Of a stretch of 64,000 nucleotides of DNA, positions 33,991 through 43,947 are shown piece by piece. Position numbers and translations under genes: made by a program. The notes below the pieces were generated by a model. That model searched no databases. It had not been told where the DNA came from and was given only the letters and a program-made list of their open reading frames with translations. The DNA comes from Streptomyces sp. M41(2017) (GTDB lineage Bacteria > Actinomycetota > Actinomycetes > Streptomycetales > Streptomycetaceae): positions 1 to 64,000 of the forward strand of contig NZ_MWFK01000002.1 in the NCBI RefSeq assembly GCF_002078175.1. The letters run 5' to 3'. How positions within the stretch are numbered: the first letter of the stretch is position 1; each line of letters starts with the position of its first letter.

Positions 33991-34776
33991 GTGAAAGTTC
34001 ATCACCTGAACTGCGGCACCATGCATCCGCCCGGCGCGCGCCTGGTGTGTCATGTGCTGCTCCTGGAGACCGCCGGCGGTCTGGTCCTCGTCGACTCCGG
34101 GTACGGGCTCGACGACATCGCCGATCCCGGGCGCCGGGTCGGGCCCTCCCGGCGTTTCGTGCGGCCCGTGTTCGACGTCGAGGAGACGGCCGTACGGCAG
34201 GTCGAGAGGCTCGGGTTCCGCCGCGAGGACGTCCGCCACATCGTGCTGACGCATTTCGACTCCGACCACATCGGGGGGCTGGCCGACTTCCCCGACGCGC
34301 AGGTCCACCTCACCGCCGACGAGGCGAGGGGCTCCGTCCACTCCCCCACCTGGCGGGAGCGGATCCGCTACCGGCGGCCGCAGTGGGAGCACGGCGTGAA
34401 GCTCGTCGAGCACCGTCCCGACGGTGAGCGGTGGCGCGGCTTCGCGGCGGCGCGTGAACTCGACGCGATCGCGCCCGGGATCGTACTGATCGCTCTGCCC
34501 GGGCACAGCCGGGGGCACGCCGCCGTCGCCGTGGAGTCGGACAGCGGATGGCTGCTGCACGCCGGGGACGCCTTCTACCATCTGGGCGTCCTGGACCGGC
34601 GCTCCCCCGTCCCGCGCACGCTCAGCGGCATGGAGTCCTTCATCGCGTACGACATCAAGCAGGTGCGCGACAACCATGCGCGGCTCGCCGAGCTGTACGA
34701 GCGCGGGGAGCCCGATCTGCTCATCGTCAACGCCCACGACCCCGTGCTGTTCGAGCAGGCCCTCGCGCGCGTCTAG
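33991..34776 (+). CDS. MBL-fold metallo-hydrolase (AHL-lactonase-like)
   Basis: 261 codons from GTG at 33991, preceded by AAGGA. The metallo-beta-lactamase motif HFDSDH (in VLTHFDSDHIGGL, residues about 86-91) supplies zinc ligands, with further His at PGHSRGHAAV and Asp at HAGDAFYHLG, and a final His in VNAHDPVLF. The order matches N-acyl homoserine lactonase-type MBL hydrolases: an N-terminal HHLNCGTMHPPG and a loop before the HxDH motif. It probably opens a lactone or cleaves another ester; the real substrate is unknown. Its end overlaps the convergent MFS gene by 4 bp. Confidence 0.92.
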   Translation: MKVHHLNCGTMHPPGARLVCHVLLLETAGGLVLVDSGYGLDDIADPGRRVGPSRRFVRPVFDVEETAVRQVERLGFRREDVRHIVLTHFDSDHIGGLADFPDAQVHLTADEARGSVHSPTWRERIRYRRPQWEHGVKLVEHRPDGERWRGFAAARELDAIAPGIVLIALPGHSRGHAAVAVESDSGWLLHAGDAFYHLGVLDRRSPVPRTLSGMESFIAYDIKQVRDNHARLAELYERGEPDLLIVNAHDPVLFEQALARV

Positions 34777-36299
34777 CGGGGCCGGCCGGCTGGGGGGTCG
34801 GTGGCGGGCGGCGGGGCGGGCTCCGGTGTGCGGGGCCCTGGCTTCGGGGGCTGCCGCACGGTCAGCTGGGCCCGGCGTACGTCGCCGGAGAGGAGGCCGA
34901 CGACGGCGGCGCTCGCGCTGATGCCCGCGCCGATGAGGAACATCGGGGTCACTCCGACCGCGCCGGCCGCGAGTCCGAACAGGGGGAAGACGAGCGGGGC
35001 GAGGCCGACGTGGGACAGGGCCAGGACGCCGGCCACGCGGCCCTGGTAGGCGGCGGCCGTGTTGTGCTGGATCAGGGCGATGGACAGGCCTCCGCACACG
35101 CCGCCCACCAGTCCCGCGAAGCCGGCGACCGTCGCCGCGCCGGCCACCGTCGGCAGCAGACCGATGGCGCCGATCGCCGCGGAGGCGACGACGAGCGTGC
35201 CGGCCTGGACCGTTCCGGCGCGCCGGATCCGTCCCATGAGGGACAGGCCCACGGCTCCCAGTCCGGCCCCGACCGCGAACGCGCCGAGGATCCAGCCGAT
35301 CGAGGAAGCCCCGAAGCCCCGCTCCCCCGCCAGGAGGAACACTCCCACCTGGAGCGGCGCCATGAACCCGATCTCGCTCAGCGCGGTGGCGAGCACGAGC
35401 GGTCCCACCAGGCGGTGGCGGCGGATGTAGCGCAGTCCGTCGGCCAGGTCCTGCCAGGGGGTGCCGGGTCCGGCCGCGCCCGGCTCCGCCGGCAGGGGCG
35501 CGATGCGCACACCGGCCAGGAGGAGGAGGGAGAACGCGAACAGCACCCCGGCCGTCGCGAAGGCGGCCTCGCCGTGGTGGGCGAGGGCGAACCCGGCCAG
35601 GGGCGGGCCCACCGCCTTGCCGATCCGGATCGCCAACTGCCGCATGCCGACCAGGCGGACGACCTCGTCGGGGGCGGTGAGCCGCGGGGGCAGCGCGCCC
35701 ACCGCCGGCATGAACAGGGCGTCCACCACCCCGAAGACCAGCGCCACCACCACCAGCAGCAAGATCCTGGGTGTGCTGAGCCACAGCACCGCGGCGAGCG
35801 CGAGGATCACCGCGGCCCGCAGGGCGTCGGAACCGATGACGACCTTGCGCGGATCGAACCGGTCGGCCACCACACCGCCCAGCAGCATCAGCAGCGCCCT
35901 GGGGACGGCACCCACCGCCAGCACCATGCCGACCTGTGCCGGCCCGGCGAACTGCGCGGCCGCCCAGCCCAGCGCGAGGAAGTAGACGCTGTCGCCGACG
36001 ATGGACGCGAAGTAGGCGGTCAGCCAGCGCAGCACGTTCGTGTCGCGGTGCGCGGGGCGGGCCGGCCGTGCCGGGCTCCGCCCGGACGGGCCGGGCCGGC
36101 CGGACGCCGCGCCGGACGCGTCCAAAGGCGTGCATGTTCCCTTGCCCGCAAGGGGGTTGGGCGGGGGGCCCGCCTCCGGGACGAGGGTGGCGGCGCGGGG
36201 TCCGGGGCCGGTGGGCGGGGCGGAGCCGCCGGACCTCGGGAACCCGGCTCTGACGGCGTCGGCATCGGTCACAGCCGGGATCCTCACCTCAATCTCCAT
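34773..36299 (-). CDS. MFS transporter
   Basis: 508 codons from ATG at 36299; a GTG twelve nt further in, preceded by GGAG, is an alternative, and the frame is open upstream. The first 85 residues are Pro/Gly/Ala-rich and not membrane, then about 10-12 helices follow (FASIVGDSVYFLALGWAAAQ, ILLLVVVALVFGVVDALFMP, VAGFAGLVGGVCGGLSIALI) with the MFS loop ADRFDPRKVVIGSD between helices 2 and 3. It looks like the enterobactin-exporter/macrolide-efflux (EntS/MefA) branch. Substrate unknown. The long non-conserved start may not be translated. Confidence 0.9.
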   Translation of the reverse strand: MEIEVRIPAVTDADAVRAGFPRSGGSAPPTGPGPRAATLVPEAGPPPNPLAGKGTCTPLDASGAASGRPGPSGRSPARPARPAHRDTNVLRWLTAYFASIVGDSVYFLALGWAAAQFAGPAQVGMVLAVGAVPRALLMLLGGVVADRFDPRKVVIGSDALRAAVILALAAVLWLSTPRILLLVVVALVFGVVDALFMPAVGALPPRLTAPDEVVRLVGMRQLAIRIGKAVGPPLAGFALAHHGEAAFATAGVLFAFSLLLLAGVRIAPLPAEPGAAGPGTPWQDLADGLRYIRRHRLVGPLVLATALSEIGFMAPLQVGVFLLAGERGFGASSIGWILGAFAVGAGLGAVGLSLMGRIRRAGTVQAGTLVVASAAIGAIGLLPTVAGAATVAGFAGLVGGVCGGLSIALIQHNTAAAYQGRVAGVLALSHVGLAPLVFPLFGLAAGAVGVTPMFLIGAGISASAAVVGLLSGDVRRAQLTVRQPPKPGPRTPEPAPPPATDPPAGRPR

Positions 36300-36419
36300 A
36301 CGGGACAAGGGATTCCGGTACGTCCTGGGCCAGGGCTCCACCGGCGTTCCGGCGGAAGCCTTCCCGCCGGACGCGGGTGGGACCGGCGGAGCGGGCGGGT
36401 CCCGCGGCCGGATCGCGGC

Positions 36420-37151
36420 TCAGTCGGTTTCGTCCGGTGTCGTCTCGGGCTTGGTGTAGAGGACCTCGCGGGCCTGTTCCGCGGCGCGGGCGAGGCTCTC
36501 GGAGACGTAGTCGAGGAAGCGGGCGATGTTCTCCAGGCGGTTGCCGGCCGGGGTGCCGTGGCCCAGGACGCCGACGCCCTGGCGTGCGGTCTCCACGATC
36601 TGGGCGGTGGAGCGGGCGCTGGCCATCATGGACTGGTACCAGACGTCGTCGTCGACGACGTAGCGCTCGCGGCGGCGTTCGTCGCGCTCCCTGCGGACCA
36701 GGCCCTGGCTCTCCAGGAACGCGATGGCCTTGGAGATGGACGCCGGGCTGACCTGGAGGCGCTGGACGAGTTCGGCGGCGGTGAGGCTGCCGGAGTCGGT
36801 GAGGGTGAGGCAGGCCATCACGCGGGCCATCATCGTGGGCGCGCCCGAGGCCATGAAGACGGTGGTGAGCACCTCTTCGTACTCGCGTACGGCCTGTTCG
36901 TGGCGGCCTTGCGGCTGGGGTGTCCTCGCGTCCCGGGGGGTGGCCTGCTTGCGGCGGTGGGCGCGGTGTTCAGTGGCCCGGTGGGCGAGGTCGGCGCGGT
37001 AGGAGGTGGGGCCGCCGTTGCGCATCACCTCGCGCGTGATGGTGGAGGTCGGGCGGTCCAGGCGTCGGGCGATCTCGGCGTAGGCGAGGCCGTCGGCCAG
37101 TCCCAGCGCGATCTGCTGGCGTTCCTGCTGGGTGAGCCTGCCTCCCGGCAT
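36420..37151 (-). CDS. Regulator: IS30-type HTH fused to GbsR/MarR-like domain
   Basis: 243 codons from ATG at 37151 behind AAGGAGA. Residues 4-65 are an HTH_38-type helix-turn-helix as in IS30 transposases: LTQQERQQIALGLADGLAYA EIARRLDRPTSTITREVMRN GG, YRADLAHRATEHRAHRRK. From about 90 a MarR/GbsR-like winged helix follows: VMACLTLTDSGSLTAAELVQ RLQVSPASISKAIAFLESQG LVRRERDERRRERYVVDD, then a long helical tail. It has two potential DNA-binding domains. It is divergent from the DUF4097 gene, and control region copy C lies between them, so it most likely binds the TTGCAA-type boxes there and in copies A and B. Whether it represses or activates is not visible. Confidence 0.88.
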   Translation of the reverse strand: MPGGRLTQQERQQIALGLADGLAYAEIARRLDRPTSTITREVMRNGGPTSYRADLAHRATEHRAHRRKQATPRDARTPQPQGRHEQAVREYEEVLTTVFMASGAPTMMARVMACLTLTDSGSLTAAELVQRLQVSPASISKAIAFLESQGLVRRERDERRRERYVVDDDVWYQSMMASARSTAQIVETARQGVGVLGHGTPAGNRLENIARFLDYVSESLARAAEQAREVLYTKPETTPDETD

Positions 37152-37185
37152 CGCGGTCTCCTTCGTCGTGCATGGCGCGTGTTGT

Positions 37186-37350
37186 CGGGACTATAGCGTT
37201 CACATCCAATTCATTGCAACAACAGAAGTCCGGAGTGTTGCGTTAGATGTTGAACCATTGCAACAATTTCCGTTCTCCCAACTGCAGTTATGCGCCTGTT
37301 GCGCAACGCCACTGTTGCTCGATCAGTGAATGCAACGTAGCTTTTCTGTC
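37186..37350 (+). promoter_or_regulatory. Control region copy C (divergent promoters plus boxes)
   Basis: Plus-strand promoter TTGCTC (37315-37320), 17 bp, TAGCTT (37338-37343) for the DUF4097 gene. Read on the minus strand from 37338, boxes lie at +74 (37257-37264), +93 (37237-37245), +119 (37212-37219) and +135 (37194-37203), as in copies A and B. A perfect palindrome GTTGCGCAAC sits at 37298-37307. Leftward, TTGCAA (37214-37219), 18 bp and TATAGT (37190-37195) form the regulator promoter, so the +119 box overlaps its -35. Confidence 0.88.
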
Positions 37351-37401
37351 ATCAGAAACCGCGGGCCGCTGGGGCGCGCGATGCAGGAGAAGGAGAGCAC
37401 G

Positions 37402-38076
37402 ATGCAGAAGTTCGACTCCCCCGCCCCGATCTCCGCCGTTCTCGCCATCCCCGCCGGCCGGGTCCGCCTGGTCGCCGCGGACGGCGCCGACACCGGCGTC
37501 GAGGTCGTGCCCGCCGACGCCTCCAGGGGCGCCGACGTGAAGGCGGCCGAGCAGGTCACCGTCGCCTACGCCGACGGCGTCCTGCGCATCGAGACCCCGG
37601 AGGCCAACAGCCGCCTCCTGGGCGCCGGTTCCGGGGCCGTCGAGGTCACCGTCCAGCTCCCCGCCGGCTCCCGCGTCGAGGCGAGGACCGCCGCCGCCGA
37701 GATCAGCGGCACCGGACGCCTCGGCGACGTCACCGCCGAATCCGCCCAGGGCACCATCACCCTCGACGAGACCGCGAGCGCCCGCCTGACCCTCGCCGCC
37801 GGTGACATCACCGTGCGCCGGCTCGGCGGCTCCGCCGAGATCAGCACCCAGAAGGGCGACCTGACCATCACCGAAGCCGTGCACGGCACCGTCACCCTGC
37901 GCACCGAGGCCGGCCACATCAGCGTCGGCGCCGCCCACGGCGTCTCCGCCACCCTGGACGCCGGCACCGGATACGGCCGCGTCGACAACGCCCTGAACAA
38001 CTCCGAGGGCTCCGCCGCAGGCCTGGCCATCCACGCCACCACCGGCTACGGCGACATCACCGCCCGCAGCAACTGA
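37402..38076 (+). CDS. DUF4097 beta-strand repeat protein (copy 2)
   Basis: 224 codons from ATG at 37402 behind AGGAGAG (an ATG at 37381 is in frame but lacks a ribosome site). The protein begins MQKFDSPAPISAVLAIPAGR and closely follows the gene at 30048-30719 throughout, including GDITVRRLGGSAEISTQKGD LTITEAVHG and HGVSATLDAGTGYGRVDNAL. It forms repeated beta strands without membrane or export signals. The leader and promoter are also shared with copy 1, so the whole unit was duplicated. Unlike copy 1 it has no transporter genes behind it. Role unknown. Confidence 0.9.
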   Translation: MQKFDSPAPISAVLAIPAGRVRLVAADGADTGVEVVPADASRGADVKAAEQVTVAYADGVLRIETPEANSRLLGAGSGAVEVTVQLPAGSRVEARTAAAEISGTGRLGDVTAESAQGTITLDETASARLTLAAGDITVRRLGGSAEISTQKGDLTITEAVHGTVTLRTEAGHISVGAAHGVSATLDAGTGYGRVDNALNNSEGSAAGLAIHATTGYGDITARSN

Positions 38077-38139
38077 ACGGCAGGGGCCCTCGGCGGGCAC
38101 CCGCCGCAGATCCCCCGGCCCTCATCCGCCGCACGGCAG

Positions 38140-39174
38140 TCAACGGGCATCCGCCGGGAGACGGATGCCCCACACCTCGCGCAGTGCGTCGCACACCTCG
38201 CCGACGGTGGCGCGGGCGCGCAGGGCTTCCCTCATCGGGCGCAGGACGTCGCCGTCGCCCGCCGCCGCCTTCTTCAGCCTGGTGAGTGCGGCGTCCACGT
38301 CCCGTTGTTCGCGCCAGGCACGGAGTTTGGCGATGCGTTCGCCCTGCCGCACCGCGGCAGCGGGGTCGGCGGGCGCCGGCCCCTCGGGCCTCTCCGCGTC
38401 GAAGGTGACGGAGCCGGTCAGGGGCACGACGTACGCGCCGGGGCCGGTCTCCCGGACCACCTGGCGGGCGTCGGTGGCCCACTGCGGAAGCTCGGTACGG
38501 CAGTACCGGACGAGGTCCGCGGCCAGCCGCGCTGACGGCCCCGGCGGGAAGACACGGGCACCCTGCGGGGTGCACTCCCCCGCCCCGCCGTCCTGGACGA
38601 TGACGGTGCCGGACAGCCGGCCGGCCGCCACCCCCTGCTCCTCGGCGACCAGTTGGTACAGCAGGAGCAGCGGCGCGGCGCAGGCGCCGCAGCGCATCGA
38701 GGTGACGACCTCGTCGAGCGGGATCCCGGCGAACAGCACCCGCATGTCGTCGATCGAGTCGATCGCCACCCCCGCCCGGCCGACCTCAGCGCTCGCCGCC
38801 GGCGCGTCGGAGTCGTGCCCGGTCCGGGTCGGCACGTCGAACACCACGGACAGCTCCGTCGTGCCGGCCGCGATCTGCCGCCGGTAGCGGGCGTTGGCCT
38901 CGGCCGCAGTGCCGGCGACCAATGCGGTGCACGGCCCCGGCGTGGGCGGACGGTCGGTGCGCGGGTCCGGGTGGGCGACGCGGGTCGAGGGGTGGGCGGA
39001 CGGCTCCCGGAGCGACTGGTCCGCCTCCCGGAGCCACGTGCCCGCCTCCCCCGGACCTTGGCCGCTCCGCTCCCCCTTCCGCTTCCGCCGGTCCGGGTTC
39101 CCGGGCTCGCGAACCGGCGGGCCGTGCACCGGGCCGGCGTGCGGTCGTGGCGCGCCTGTTGCGGTGTGCTCCAT
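38140..39174 (-). CDS. Methylmalonyl-CoA mutase-like protein with internal deletions
   Basis: 344 codons from ATG at 39174; family members have about 520-730. Clear mutase pieces: GTAAEANARYRRQIAAGTTE LSVVFDVPTR, SDAPAASAEVGRAGVAIDSI DDMRVLFAGIPLDEVVTSM and LLLLYQLVAEEQGVAAGRLS GT. The chain then jumps to FPPGPSARLAADLVRYCRTE and to the C-terminal VVPLTGSVTFDAE, ending ALREVWGIRL. The substrate-binding N-terminal part, the second half of the TIM barrel and any B12 domain are missing, all in frame; the first 100 residues are low-complexity. It cannot work as a normal mutase. It follows korB by 44 bp and would share its transcript. Either a decaying gene or a repurposed scaffold. Confidence 0.8.
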   Translation of the reverse strand: MEHTATGAPRPHAGPVHGPPVREPGNPDRRKRKGERSGQGPGEAGTWLREADQSLREPSAHPSTRVAHPDPRTDRPPTPGPCTALVAGTAAEANARYRRQIAAGTTELSVVFDVPTRTGHDSDAPAASAEVGRAGVAIDSIDDMRVLFAGIPLDEVVTSMRCGACAAPLLLLYQLVAEEQGVAAGRLSGTVIVQDGGAGECTPQGARVFPPGPSARLAADLVRYCRTELPQWATDARQVVRETGPGAYVVPLTGSVTFDAERPEGPAPADPAAAVRQGERIAKLRAWREQRDVDAALTRLKKAAAGDGDVLRPMREALRARATVGEVCDALREVWGIRLPADAR

Positions 39175-39218
39175 GCAGTCCCGTTTCTCGGTGCCCGCCG
39201 CGCGGCGGGGGCCGGGGT

Positions 39219-40271
39219 TCAGCCGACGACGGTCCAGGTGTCGCCGCCGGCGAGCAGTGCCGCGAGGTCTCCCTTGCCGTTCTGCTCGATGGCCGCGTCC
39301 AGCTGGTCGGTCATCTGCGTGTCGTAGACGGGACGTTCGACGCTGCGGAAGACCCCGATGGGGGTGTGGTGCAGGGTGTCGGGGTCGGCGAGGCGGGACA
39401 GGGCGAACGCTGTGGTCGGGGACGCGGTGTGGGCGTCGTGGACCAGGATCCGGTGCCGGGTCTCGTCCGTCACCGGGACCACGACCAGGTCTCCGGTGAC
39501 GGGGTCGCGGACGACGCCCTTGGACTGGTCGGTGCCGAAGGTGATGGGCCGGCCGTGTTCGAGGCGGATGACGGCTTCCTCGGCCTGTTGCTTGTCCTTG
39601 AGGACCTCGAAGGCGCCGTCGTTGAAGATGTTGCAGTTCTGGTAGATCTCCACCAGCGCGGTGCCCGGGTGGGCGGCGGCCTGGCGCAGGACGTCGGTGA
39701 GGTGCTTGCGGTCGGAGTCGACCGTACGGGCCACGAACGAGGCCTCCGCGCCGATCGCCAGGGACACCGGGTTGAACGGCGCGTCGAGCGAGCCCATCGG
39801 CGTCGACTTGGTGATCTTCCCGACCTCGGAGGTCGGCGAGTACTGCCCCTTGGTCAGGCCGTAGATCCGGTTGTTGAACAGCAGGATCTTCAGGTTCACG
39901 TTGCGGCGCAGGGCATGGATGAGGTGGTTGCCGCCGATGGACAGCGCGTCGCCGTCCCCGGTGACCACCCACACGGACAGATCCCGGCGCGAGGAGGCGA
40001 GTCCGGTGGCGATCGCGGGGGCACGCCCGTGGATCGAGTGCATCCCGTAGGTGTTCATGTAGTACGGGAACCGCGAGGAGCAGCCGATCCCGGAGACGAA
40101 GACGATGTTCTCCTTCGCCAGCCCCAGCTCCGGCATGAACCCCTGCACCGCCGCCAGGATCGCGTAGTCACCACAGCCCGGGCACCAGCGCACCTCCTGA
40201 TCGGACTTGAAGTCCCGTGCGGTCAGCGGTACTTCGGGCCTGGGGATGAGGGTCAGGGCCTCAGCGGGCAT
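39219..40271 (-). CDS. korB: 2-oxoacid:ferredoxin oxidoreductase beta subunit
   Basis: 350 codons from ATG at 40271 behind GGAGG; the start overlaps the korA stop by 11 bp. Key parts: the FeS/TPP-proximal EVRWCPGCGDYAILAAVQ, GIGCSSRFPYYMNTYGMHSI HGRAPAIATG, and the thiamine diphosphate motif VVTGDGDALSIGGNHLIHAL, followed by LLFNNRIYGLTKGQYSPTS, typical of KorB. With KorA it oxidises 2-oxoglutarate (or another 2-oxoacid) to the acyl-CoA, here succinyl-CoA, reducing ferredoxin. Next to a mutase-like gene and a carboxylase, it may supply CoA precursors to the polyketide pathway. Confidence 0.95.
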   Translation of the reverse strand: MPAEALTLIPRPEVPLTARDFKSDQEVRWCPGCGDYAILAAVQGFMPELGLAKENIVFVSGIGCSSRFPYYMNTYGMHSIHGRAPAIATGLASSRRDLSVWVVTGDGDALSIGGNHLIHALRRNVNLKILLFNNRIYGLTKGQYSPTSEVGKITKSTPMGSLDAPFNPVSLAIGAEASFVARTVDSDRKHLTDVLRQAAAHPGTALVEIYQNCNIFNDGAFEVLKDKQQAEEAVIRLEHGRPITFGTDQSKGVVRDPVTGDLVVVPVTDETRHRILVHDAHTASPTTAFALSRLADPDTLHHTPIGVFRSVERPVYDTQMTDQLDAAIEQNGKGDLAALLAGGDTWTVVG

Positions 40272-42162
40272 CGATGGCCTCCTTGAGGGCGGTGGCGAGC
40301 TGTTCGGCCTTGAACGGCATGCCGTTGACCTGTGTGTGGGAGTGGGCGTCGACCAGGTACGTGGCCCGGATCAGGGTGGCGAGCTGGCCGAGGTTCATCT
40401 CCGGGATCACGACACGGTCGTAGGAGCGAAGGACGTCGCCGAGATTGCGGGGGAAGGGGTTGAGGTGGCGCAGGTGGGCCTGCGCGATGTGTTCGCCGGC
40501 GGCGCGGAACCTGCGCACGGCGGCGGTGATGGGCCCGTAGGTGGAACCCCAGCCCAAAACGAGCGTGTTCGCTTCGCCGGCGGGGTCGTCGACGTCGAGG
40601 TCGGGGACGTCGATCCCGTCGATCTTGGCCTGCCGGGTGCGGACCATGAACTCGTGGTTGGCGGGATCGTAGGAGATGTTCCCGCTGCCGTCCTGCTTCT
40701 CGATCCCGCCGATCCGGTGCTCGAGCCCCGGCGTCCCCGGGACCGCCCAGGGACGGGCCAGCGTCTGCGGGTCACGCTTGTACGGCCAGAAGACCTCGGT
40801 GCCGTCGTCCAGGGCGTGGTTGGGGTGCTGGGCGAACTGGACGCGCAGGTCGGGGAGTTCATCGCTCTCCGGGACGCGCCAGGGTTCGCTGCCGTTGGCG
40901 AGGTAGCCGTCGGAGAGGAGGAAGACCGGGGTGCGGTAGGTGACGGCGATCCGGGCCGCCTCGATGGCCGCGTCGAAGCAGTCCGCCGGCGTCATGGGCG
41001 CGACGATCGGGACCGGGGCCTCGCCGTTGCGGCCGTACATCGCCTGCAACAGGTCGGCCTGCTCCGTCTTGGTCGGCAGACCCGTGGACGGCCCACCCCG
41101 CTGGATGTCGATGACCAGCAACGGCAGTTCGAGCGAGACGGCCAGCCCGATCGTCTCCGACTTCAGCGCCACACCCGGCCCCGACGTCGTCGTCACCGCC
41201 AGCGAACCACCGAAGGCGGCCCCCAACGCGGCCCCGATCCCCGCGATCTCGTCCTCCGCCTGGAACGTGCGCACCCCGAAATTCTTGTGCCGGCTCAACT
41301 CATGCAGGATGTCCGAAGCCGGAGTGATCGGATACGAACCCAGATACAACGGCAGATCCGCCTGCCGGGACGCCGCGATCAGACCGTACGACAGCGCCAG
41401 ATTCCCCGAGATGTTGCGGTACGTACCCGTCGGGAACGTCTGCGCCGCCGGAGCCACCTCGTAGGAGACCGCGAAATCCTCCGTCGTCTCCCCGAAATTC
41501 CAACCCGCCCTGAACGCCGCCAGGTTCGCCGCTGCGATCTCAGGCTTCTTCGCGAACTTCGCCGCCAGGAACTTCTCCGTACCCTCCGTCGGCCGGTTGT
41601 ACATCCACGACAACAACCCCAGCGCGAACATGTTCTTGCTCCGCTCGGCCTCCTTGCGCGAGAGGTCGAACTCCTTCAGCGCCTCCACCGTCATCGTCGT
41701 CAACGGCACCGGATGCACGCTGTACCCATCGAGCGAACCGTCCTCCAGCGGACTGGTCGCATACCCGACCTTCTGCATCGCCCGCTTCGTGAACTCGTCC
41801 GTGTTCACGATGATCTCCGCACCCCGTGGCACATCCGCCATGTTCGCCTTCAACGCGGCCGGATTCATCGCCACCAGCACATTCGGCGCGTCACCCGGGG
41901 TGAGGATGTCGTGGTCGGCGAAGTGCAGTTGAAAAGAAGAAACGCCCGGCAGGGTTCCTGCGGGGGCCCGGATCTCGGCCGGGAAGTTCGGCAGCGTCGA
42001 GAGGTCGTTGCCGAACGAGGCCGTCTCCGAAGTGAAACGGTCACCGGTGAGCTGCATCCCGTCACCCGAGTCGCCGGCGAAGCGGATGACGACCCGGTCC
42101 AGGCGCCGGACTTCCTTGTCGTACACCCCTGTCGTGGCGGGGGCGGTGGTGTGCACGGACAT
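40261..42162 (-). CDS. korA: 2-oxoacid:ferredoxin oxidoreductase alpha subunit (gamma-alpha fusion)
   Basis: 633 codons from ATG at 42162. Residues 20-200 are the gamma domain (VVIRFAGDSGDGMQLTGDRF, FNCTSPTT is not part of this frame), followed by the alpha pyrimidine-binding domain: GNLALSYGLIAASRQADLPL YLGSYPITPASDILHELSRH, FQAEDEIAGIGAALGAAFGG, TTTSGPGVALKSETIGLAVS LELPLLVIDIQRGGPSTGLP TKTEQ. This KorA form is standard in actinobacteria and supplies succinyl-CoA under conditions where the normal dehydrogenase is bypassed. Translationally coupled to korB. In the cell it needs a ferredoxin, not encoded here. Confidence 0.94.
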   Translation of the reverse strand: MSVHTTAPATTGVYDKEVRRLDRVVIRFAGDSGDGMQLTGDRFTSETASFGNDLSTLPNFPAEIRAPAGTLPGVSSFQLHFADHDILTPGDAPNVLVAMNPAALKANMADVPRGAEIIVNTDEFTKRAMQKVGYATSPLEDGSLDGYSVHPVPLTTMTVEALKEFDLSRKEAERSKNMFALGLLSWMYNRPTEGTEKFLAAKFAKKPEIAAANLAAFRAGWNFGETTEDFAVSYEVAPAAQTFPTGTYRNISGNLALSYGLIAASRQADLPLYLGSYPITPASDILHELSRHKNFGVRTFQAEDEIAGIGAALGAAFGGSLAVTTTSGPGVALKSETIGLAVSLELPLLVIDIQRGGPSTGLPTKTEQADLLQAMYGRNGEAPVPIVAPMTPADCFDAAIEAARIAVTYRTPVFLLSDGYLANGSEPWRVPESDELPDLRVQFAQHPNHALDDGTEVFWPYKRDPQTLARPWAVPGTPGLEHRIGGIEKQDGSGNISYDPANHEFMVRTRQAKIDGIDVPDLDVDDPAGEANTLVLGWGSTYGPITAAVRRFRAAGEHIAQAHLRHLNPFPRNLGDVLRSYDRVVIPEMNLGQLATLIRATYLVDAHSHTQVNGMPFKAEQLATALKEAIDAR

Positions 42163-42357
42163 ACGTGGGTCGGCTCCTGTCGGTGCTGGTCCGGCGGGTG
42201 CGGGCACGTCGGCGGACAGGCGGTGCGGTGCAGGGTCCTACGTCTGCGTCGAGGCTAGGCACCGCCGGTGGAGGGGCGCTCGGGCCGTCGTCCAGCGGCT
42301 GCTCCGCCCCGCCCCGGGGCTGTCCCGGCGGGCGCAGGGGGCGGCTGGACCGCTCGG

Positions 42358-43947
<1,590 letters not shown>

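Noticed and set aside
38140..39972. Reading the mutase-like gene from the far upstream start inside korB
   Set aside because: The upstream part is out of frame with the well-supported KorB; the ATG at 39174 after the korB stop is sufficient.
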